DNA from: Desmodus rotundus
Lineage: Eukaryota; Chordata; Mammalia; Chiroptera; Phyllostomidae
Assembly: GCF_022682495.2 (NCBI RefSeq)
Contig: NC_071399.1
Coordinates: 3,391,342 to 3,455,341, forward strand
Reading direction: 5' to 3'
DNA length: 64,000 nt
Shown here: positions 56,630 through 64,000 of the stretch, in pieces
Layout: each line of letters begins with the position of its first letter
Position numbering within the stretch: position 1 is the first letter of the stretch
Position numbers and translations under genes: made by a program
The notes under the pieces: generated by a model
The model's input: the letters and a program-made list of their open reading frames with translations, nothing else
What the model was told of the DNA's origin: nothing
The model's database searches: none

Positions 56630-56762
56630 GACTTTTATTTGTTAGAAGCCTGGGCAACGCAGAGTTCTGATTCAGAAGGTCTAGGAAGCTGAATTTTTAA
56701 CAAGCTTCTTGGCAGTTTGCCTATAAGTAGACCCTGCTTTCGGAAACACTGACTTTAAGATT
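56630..56762. mobile_element. MER5-like hAT-Charlie relic
   Basis: 'ttctgattcagaaggtctag', then 'gaatttttaacaagcttctt', and the end 'cggaaacactgac' follow MER5 ('ctgattcagtaggtctgg...gcatttttaacaagc...tgagaaacactg'). Confidence 0.65.
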
Positions 56763-57014
56763 CTGTATTTAACCCTCTGAAAAGGTGGCAGGGTGGGGCG
56801 GGGCATGTGACGGCAGCCTAAGAATGTAAATACAGCAACTGTGCAGAACAATATATTACAACGCAGTTATTTTATCTCCCCCCCAAAATGCTTTGACTTG
56901 GCAATAAGTGTCTTCTATTCAACTGATTTATATACAAAGATAAGTATTTTGTCCACTCACTAAACATTAAAACCCAGTAATTTAGAGTTTATATTATTAT
57001 CTAAACTACAACCA

Positions 57015-57220
57015 TAATAGTGATTATTTATTGATTGCTTACTATAAGCTAGCAGGGTATTAGCCACGTTTACACCCTTTTCTACTCTAACCCTTAAAAT
57101 AACTCTGTGAGGTAGAGACTGTTTCTTATGCTTTTCAGATTAGAGTAGTGTAGCTTAAAGGTGTTAAGTCTCTTGCACCAAACAACTAGGTAGTGGCAAC
57201 CTGGAATTCAAGTATAAGTC
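57015..57220 (-). repeat. MIR SINE, antisense
   Basis: 'ttattgattgcttactataa', 'aaaataactctgtgaggtag', 'agactgtttcttatgctttt', 'cagattagagtagtgtagct' and 'aaaggtgttaagtctcttgc' run through antisense MIR. Confidence 0.75.
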
Positions 57221-57305
57221 TCTAACTAAAAAAAGCAGAAACACACACACAAAAAACCAAACCAAAACAAAACAGAAAAAAAACACCACCACCACCAACA
57301 AAAAT
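57221..57305 (+). repeat. A/C-rich low-complexity tract
   Basis: Short CA, CAAAA and CCA repeats in succession. Low-complexity sequence with no retroelement head. Confidence 0.85.
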
Positions 57306-60300
57306 TTTCTTTTCTCTAAACATTAACCTTTTAACACTTTTCAGTGTGTCTTTAGGCATTGGTAGAAAAATTAAAGAGGCTATATTTACTACTCAAAAAA
57401 GCAACTCTCTGAAATGTGTTTCCCTCAGGCATGGTGAACGCCACACATGGGTTCTGCACCTTGGAGCAAAAGGCCTAAACCCAGACTCTCCAACTAGTTT
57501 ATTTGTTTCTGTTGACGGAAGCCCAAGTGCCATCGCTGTTGAGATTTCAGCACTGAAATGTGAGTGGTCTCGTCACTGAGCCTACAGAGGAGGTGAAGGA
57601 TCTGGGACCGGGATGAGTTAGAACCAAGACAGATTTGGGTTGTTATGTGGATTCATTATAGAGGTGACACAGATCCATTTAGCCATTCATTAGAGAGATT
57701 TCAAAGATATTAAACAATGTTGCTCTTCTCACTGAATTTTTTTTGACAAATATAGTTATTTTTCAGGTGTAGTCACCGACTCTGGACTTCCCCACTCAAC
57801 TCCCAAAGAAGCAGGTCCCTGGCAAAGAGCCAGAAGAGCCCAGAAAAGAGCAGCTCTCATTCTGACCTGCGTCTCCCCGGGGCAACTCTCTCCTGACCTC
57901 TGGGCTCTTCCAACAGGCTCTCAGTCTGAGGCTGTAGGGCTGGTTTCCGTTTGGTCCACATGCTAAGATTCTGTCCCAGGGGACGGTCTGGAGCTCGAGG
58001 CCTGGCCTGAGGGCTGAGTTTCCTCCCATGGGCTACAGCACCACACTCGATCAGCCAGGGACCTGCTCCGTTTCCTGGCCACCACTTTGCCCCACAGCTG
58101 CACACTTGCTACTTTAGTTGGACACCCTGTTGCCAATCCCTGCTGAGTCAGCAGCGGAGATTCCAAGCCCTCCCTGCCAGATGGCGCACCCCCTCGAACC
58201 TCAGCTGAGGGTTAGCTTTTCCACCCCTGACCCCTTCCCTCCTGCCCCTGCACTGTCCCCTCAGGACGTGGCCAACTGAGAGTGATACGCTATGGCAATG
58301 AGCCTGAATTTTCAAGAGGCTGTATTTAATTTTGCTTCTGTAAAGTGAACGTTTAAAGTATATTGAAGACAAATAAATTTACCATGTGTCTTAGGATTCC
58401 TTGCAGTGCTAACTACAGAAATCTGATTTTTTGTGGATTCTATTAGCTTAAGCACAAAGGTAATTTACTGCCTTACAGGGTTTAAGTCTATCAGTGGGTC
58501 CAGCTATAGGGATGGCTTGATCCAGGAGCTCCCATAATGTCATCAAGTCCTAGGTTTCCTGCATCTGGGGAAATCCTCTTACTTATATGCTTCACACAGA
58601 GATTTTTTTTTTCTTTTATGTGAATCTAAATAGCTCCTTCTCAACCCCTGATTCATGTCATTCTAATTTAGCAACTTGATTTTTTTTTTTAAAGAAAGCT
58701 CTATCTCATAGTCTCCAAATATCCTTCTTAAGTCTTGTCTGGATGCGCTGACCCAGCTTTCCCCAACCGCTGTGGCAGAGGTTTTATCACCAGGGACTGG
58801 GTGCAGCCTGGGGGGAGGAGGAGGTCAGGGCCCCCTGGCTGGACAGTGGAGCTCGTGCCCACACACAAATTTGTGGGGAAGATCTCATACCCCAAATCCG
58901 GATGTCCTTTCCCCAAGTCCCCCTTCCGTTTCTGGTCGCCCCTAGTGATGGCCGGAATTTCTGTTAGGCGACAATGCTGAGGCAGCAGCCAGTTACGCCA
59001 AAGCATCTCATGCAGACAAAGAGGTCCAGTGGGAAGGAGTGGGAGAGGGGAGAACGAAGGAGGGGAAACAATGGTGCTTTGCAGAACCCACAATGCTGAG
59101 CACTAACTCTACTGCAGTTGTGAGAGATGGCACTTGGAAAATATTCTTTTCACCTTAGGCCGGGTTACCAGGGTTTGCAAACCCCACACCTACACTACAG
59201 TGGCCAGCCGAGTACTGGAAGTAAGTGGAGGCAGTGGGGTGAGGAAGACAGAGAAGTAGTGACCTCAGAGGACAGCCTGCCTGAGGGTCAGCCTCCTCAG
59301 CTCCACCTGGGGGCTGTCATCTGCCCTAAGGTCTTCTGGATCGTGTAGAAAAACTGGAAAAATGAGGTTTTACAGTGAAACTTCCTGATTTTCAAATGCT
59401 GGCTCACGTTCATACAAGTGTGTGACCCGTTAGGCCAAACACAACACGTAGGTTGGCTCTGACCAGTTTGCAACCTCTGCTAAGGCATTCTGCTGACTCT
59501 GCTCATGGACCTTTATCTTCTGAGGGGTGCATGAACCCCCAGACATGCATGTTGCAGGTCTGTCAATTTCTCAGAGGCCCATTTGACCATGGAAGGCACA
59601 GAGCGGGAGTGCTTGCTTCCACAGATGTCACCACGAGGCACTGGGAATGCCAGAGGTCCACACCGACCTCTGACCCTGCCACCCGCCCCCCTCCCCTGGG
59701 CCCTTGCACTCCACCCACCCATGGCTGACTCAGGGAATGAGCGAGGACAGGGCACATGCAGAGATGAAAATAGCCTCTGTAGATGTACATAGCTCTGAAT
59801 TCCCTGATTGCGGGTGCAGAGCCTAGTGGCAGAATCTAGACGAAGGAGGTAATTTCATGAAGTAGCCGGTACTGAAAGAGGAACATCAAGGTCAGGAACT
59901 TCAGAGCACCCAACAAGCAAAACCCTAACCCTGCAAAAGTTGTAACTTAAGTTCCTGGGTGGTTTTCCTCCAGGTGGTAAGAAGAGGCACAATTAGCTTG
60001 TAGTCTGAAGTCGCTTCCTCTTGCATGAGACACAGCTCCCTTGTCACACCAGCCCCTCCTCGGGAAGTCTGACCCACCTTCAGCACTGGGAGATGCTGCT
60101 GTGGAGTGTGAAGGGAAGGAAAGTCAAAGGAACCATGTACGGGTGCTCCACGTCCACCCTCCAGCTGCTGCCTTCAGAGGAGGGGAGGGCCTGTCCCATC
60201 AGAACCACGCCTGTGCCCCCAGACAGTGACGACAGTGCAGGGGCAAGTGGTGGGAGGACACCTGCCAGCCAGGCAGCAGAGCAGGGACACGGGTACACCT

Positions 60301-61214
60301 ACTGCTTTGTAAATGCACACCAAGAAATCAGGGTGACCCCCGAAAGAGAGGAAGGCCCGCGCTTGGGTTTCAGTGGTCTGGCTCCAAACAGCGAGGCAGA
60401 CTCACAGGTGTCAGACTCACGACATCAGCTGATGTTTGGCTGGTAGAGACCCTCATGGGCAAGCAGAGAGAATCCAGTGGAGGGAGGGGCTCAGAGGCCT
60501 GCCTGTCCTGTTGGGAAACCAGCTCAAGAGATGTCAACAGCAGCTTTTACTGAGGATGCAACAGTGTCATCTAGTGGCAACTCAGAGGTGTCACCTAAAA
60601 TTCACCAGGAAAGTTTAACTTGTCCTGTTAACATAATCCATGCACTCTGTCAGAAACCTCAAAGTCCACACCTTAACCAAGCAAAGAACCACCAGGAATT
60701 ATTAACATTAAGAAATTAATACTTTTCTGATTATATTTAATTATAACACACTCCGCCTGCTCCTCCACCCCAAAATTCTCAGCTACGAGCCACTGCAAGT
60801 TTGACAATAAAGATTTAAAAATAGTGAGTAAATAGACTAAAATCCTATTTTAATGCCCTGGTTTGCTATTAGATAATTCTAGTGTACAATCGTGCCGACA
60901 TGCTATTTGAAGCTGTGCCTTAAATACGATTTCAGCCCTCTCACACTCCGAGTCTGGTTTTTCTCCTCAGCGAGCCTCCATGTGGTGTTTGTTAGGAAAC
61001 AATCAATTAGTTTACACATTTTTCACCTCAACGAGTGACCTGTGTGCCCAAGGCCAGCTCCCCACGTGTCTCCTTGAGAAGACTGGGAACCAATGAACCC
61101 CAAGGGCCTCGCCTTGACTTAAAAAGAGGGCGCTGCTTAATGCAAAGTTTAGAACGGCTAAATCTAATTATCTCCTTAAGTATTAACTTGTCAAGTATAA
61201 AGTTAAGTGTTCTT
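57306..61214. other. Unassigned stretch
   Basis: About 3.9 kb with no supported gene or repeat. Frames of up to 141 codons (60021-60446, plus) lie in moderately GC-rich sequence with overlapping frames on both strands, and none has a domain. T runs occur at 58602-58611 and 58681-58690. A diverged CTCF-like core on the minus strand (GCCACTAGATGAC) covers 60570-60582. Confidence 0.5.
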
Positions 61215-61315
61215 AATCGTCACTTAATAAAGCAACTTATACATGTGGAACATAGTAGACACTCACTGACTGGTTTGCTTATTCACTCACTCACTTTGGT
61301 TATGCACTCCTTTTG
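61215..61315 (+). repeat. L2 3' tail
   Basis: 'gtggaacatagtagacactc' followed by 'actgactggtttgcttattc' and 'actcactcac' follows 'cacatagtaggcgctcaataaatatttgttgaatgaatg'. Confidence 0.45.
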
Positions 61316-62369
61316 ATAAAAAAAAAAATTCAGCATTACCTTCTCCAGAAGCGATACTGGATCAGTTGGTGACTTATTTCTCTTCCATCCCTTAAAACAA
61401 AACAAAAACAAAAACCAAACCCATTACACGGCGGCGAGGTCAGGATGGCATTGGGACAACGCAGTATGGAAACAATAAAAAGCCAAAATATAGGGCGCAC
61501 TGTTTATTAACTTAACCTGTTGTGCTCTTTGAAAAAGTTCTAAGCCCTAACCCAACCACTTGATTAGGTGGCCATCCAGAAAACCCCACTGTAACATTGT
61601 AACATGTACTGTTTTCATGTTTTATAAAATATATACTCAGAGCTTTGTTTTGTTTTGCAAGATGGCTTTGTTTGGAAATACGAGTAACGGAAGAAATCCT
61701 CTGAGGTTTCATTTTACAACCTCTCTCAAAACACAGTCAGAGGGAAACTGGCCGTGCCGTGCACAAGATTTTAGGAACCTACTTAGGAATCTAGGTTTCT
61801 ACTTACTCTTGTTTATTATCTTAAGCATTTTCAAACCAAGGGAACAACTGTCCAGTGCCCTTCCTCCGGTGTCACTAAAATGTTAGAATTGTGGGTTAAA
61901 GGCAGGTGTGGGCAGTCATCCCTGGAACCAGAAAGCTTTGCCTCAGGGGCCCGGAGTCTCCGGAGATGTTGCCAGCACACTGCGCCCCGTGGGGCCCCCA
62001 CGCGTGGCAACAGCGTCCTGCGTTGTCTTTGCACAGCAAACGGTCTGGGGCGTCTTTCCCAGAGACCGAAGTCCGAACTTCGTTTTATTTTGCCTGGCCT
62101 TAGTCTGCTGCCTCGTGTCAGTCTATTGTATATAATTCTTCCATGCTATGTGCATGGCTCTGATGAATGGTATTTAAACACATGAGCAGTAATATATACA
62201 TTATACGCCCCCCAAAACTCACCAATTGAATGCCCATATTGGGGAGTTTTAAATATGTGGAATTACAATATCTCACATAAAAGTTGCCTGTATCTTATAT
62301 CAAAATATACTGCTATTTAGGACTTAATAAGCTGATAATCTATTACTAAAGAGGAAATATGGTAAAACC
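61316..62369. other. Unassigned stretch
   Basis: An A-rich low-complexity part at 61393-61416. Around 61900-62100 there are overlapping frames in a GC-rich patch without a domain. No gene is seen. Confidence 0.45.
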
Positions 62370-62370
62370 A

Positions 62371-62490
62371 AGGGTATAGCTCAGCTGGCTGGCCAAGTAA
62401 ACAAGAATAATTTTGCCTATGTTTCCATTAGCTCCCAATATCCAATGCAAATCTATGTTCGAACAGCATCTTCCTTTTTTTTTTTTTTTT
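62371..62490 (+). ncRNA. tRNA-like pol III promoter remnant, speculative
   Basis: TAGCTCAGCTGG at 62377-62388 fits the RNA polymerase III A box (TRGCNNAGYNGG). GTTCGAACA at 62457-62465 resembles a B box, and a T16 run at 62475-62490 could terminate transcription. The gap between boxes is about 68 bases, longer than in a tRNA, and no cloverleaf is visible. It could be a decayed tRNA-derived SINE head or chance. Confidence 0.2.
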
Positions 62491-63661
62491 CAAGAAATGT
62501 ACTCACATAATTTTCTTTCAACCTGACGGGCCATCTGTATACTGCTGGGATATTTTGATATTATCTGGGCATAGTTCATTATTTGCCAAGGGCGAGCAAT
62601 AACTAGTGAGATAAAACGTACACGCAGTGAAGTGGGGCTCAGAGGTGGCCCAGCGGTAGCGGGTTCAGGACGCAGCAGCGGCAGCGGCCATCTGTCCTGT
62701 ACGTGCCCCACAGCTGGGAGGGAGCGGCACGACTTCACGGCCATGCTGGAGAAACCAACAGGAAGGGAGACAAACAGGTGAGGACATGGGACAGACAGTT
62801 TTAGAGACACCACAGTTAGTGACGCGCTCCTGTGTCACCCTGCGGAGCACACCCAAGTGCGTCCTGGTGGTGTGCGAATAAACGCATGACAACCAGCCCT
62901 CTGGAGACAGCTAAGTGTGCACAGATGTGTGTGCGCGGCTTCATCATAAACTTTGCTGATATAAAGGGTGTGTTGCATGCAATTTACACACAGTACTACA
63001 ATATGCATTGTTTTTTATTTTACATTCCAGGGAGCCAATGGATTGTTACAGAATTGTTTCATTAATTTTTGCCAAATGCTTGCATTTGTAGCCAAGTTAT
63101 GGTTGCAGTTGACAAATGAATATAGTTTTGACTTCAATGTTGACTGATAATTTTATTTATGTTAACGGGTAAGTCAAAAGTGAAACAATGAAGGCTTGTT
63201 CCTCATTAACCTGAACAACTTTTTTGTAGCAGCGGGTAATAGGTTTTGAATATTAGAAGAATAGTTCCTCAATTTTTGTGCTATGTGCAGTGTAATAGCC
63301 ATAGACACACCCACTTCACAGCTGAATTGCATTATTAATGTTCTCTCCACCCCTTTCTTAAGTTTATACCAAGTATGGGCTATGTCCTCCATCTTACCAT
63401 GTTCCTCTTAAATAATAATATATCTTCAGCTTAGATATTTTATTTAATATGCTTTTGACCTATAAGTCAAATCTAGCTTGCCTCTTGTCTTTGCAAATAA
63501 AAGTTTCGGGGGACGCAGCCACCCATTTATTTCTGCACTGTCTGACTGCTTCCCAGCTGCAACCGCAGAACTGAGCAGCCAAGACGGAAACTGTACGGCT
63601 TTTAAAACCGAAAATACGCACTGACTCTTTACAGACACAGTCCTCTGACTCCTGAAGTGAA
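62491..63661. other. Unassigned stretch
   Basis: No gene or repeat is recognised. Open frames are up to 107 codons and have no domain. Confidence 0.5.
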
Positions 63662-63806
63662 CCAGCCCTTCCAACAGAACTTCCAGGGGTCATGCAAACG
63701 TTCTGCATCTGCCCTGTTCAATACAGCAGTCACTTCACCACGAGTGACTATTGCAATGTAGCCACATTTGACTACTAGCTACTTTACTGGACAATGTATC
63801 TAGACA
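63662..63806 (+). mobile_element. hAT-Charlie-type DNA transposon fragment
   Basis: 'ttccaacagaacttccaggg' with 'gtcatgcaaacgttctgcat', then 'ctgccctgttcaatacagca' and 'gcaatgtagccacatttgac' follow a MER-class hAT consensus ('tccaatagaactttctgcgatgatggaaatgttctatatctgc...tccaatacggtagcc'). The right terminus is diverged. Confidence 0.65.
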
Positions 63807-64000
63807 GTTGACAAAGCTGTGAATCATGCCCCAATCTGTAGCATCTTCTGATTTCCAGGCTGTAAATACACCCACTGTGGACACTTTCAAGCCACCAACG
63901 CGATATCGCTTACTGACAAGTTGGGAAGAAATATACAATATTACACAGTATTCCCACCAGGCAGGCATAGACATAAATGCACACACTCACCTCCAGACCA
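63807..64000. other. Unassigned end of window
   Basis: Nothing recognisable is seen. Confidence 0.45.

Noticed and set aside
60070..60100. REST/RE1-like site starting 'ttcagcactggg'
   Set aside because: The left half is good, but the right half does not match the canonical ggacag part at any usual spacing.
62640..62675. tRNA-like string 'ggtggcccagcggtagcggg' followed by 'ttcagg'
   Set aside because: The A-box-like and B-box-like parts are only about a dozen bases apart, and no stem or SINE body follows.
1..64000. CRISPR arrays, bacterial operons, phage or other prokaryotic systems
   Set aside because: The sequence is mammalian, full of SINEs, LINEs and LTRs, with no regularly spaced repeats and no dense gene arrangement. 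No undescribed multi-gene system is visible.

Overview
This is nuclear DNA from a mammal, most likely a bat, probably of the Yangochiroptera. Three tRNA-derived SINEs have the Ves layout: a head reading 'ccctggctgg', then a TRGCTCAGTGG-type A box, a 'gttcgattccc'-type B box, 'cagggcacat', and a (TC)n or A-rich tail. They lie at about 6.7, 16.6 and 24.4 kb. They sit among old placental repeats (MIR, L2, L1M, MLT1 LTRs, MER5-like hAT elements) and a few younger L1 3' ends. The order is inferred from SINE architecture alone, without a database search. I saw no HeliBat-type Helitron ends, which mildly disfavours a vespertilionid.

I find no protein-coding gene that I can support. All candidate reading frames are short, or lie in GC-rich or repeat sequence, and none encodes a recognisable domain. 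The window is best read as intergenic or intronic DNA.

Layout: 0-4 kb, mostly unassigned. 4-6 kb, a decayed palindromic DNA transposon, a 19-bp perfect inverted repeat and an internally deleted L1. 6.7 kb, an antisense Ves SINE. 9.2-10.0 kb, an AT-rich TAAT-containing stretch with an X-box-like site running into a small CpG-rich block. 12.1-12.5 kb, an MLT1 LTR. 15.5-16.8 kb, an LTR-like repeat, an antisense L1 tail and a Ves SINE. 21.3-24.6 kb, MIR, L1M and a Ves SINE. 26-29.4 kb, MIR3, L2 and a MER5-like element. 31.0-33.4 kb, a young L1 tail followed by antisense L1 ORF2 pieces in a non-colinear order. 36.4-36.9 kb, a short L1 insertion with 16-bp target-site duplications, then an older L1 fragment. 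39.8-41.8 kb, MLT1, MIR and a long L2. 43.5-44.75 kb, a strong CpG island, the most likely promoter in the window. 45-47.7 kb, MIR3, MIR, an antisense A-tailed sequence of unknown origin and a 50-bp tandem duplication. 49-50.2 kb, MIR and L2 ending in a microsatellite. 53.1-53.6 kb, L1M. 56-57.2 kb, L2, a C22 tract, a CTCF-like core, DNA transposon relics and MIR. 57.2-63.6 kb, mostly unassigned. 63.7 kb, a hAT-Charlie fragment.

The features do not form a pathway. The elements most likely to have a function are the CpG island near 44 kb, the smaller CpG and X-box module near 9.4-10.0 kb, and a few CTCF-like cores. Repeat family names rest on remembered consensus patterns, and element boundaries are approximate.
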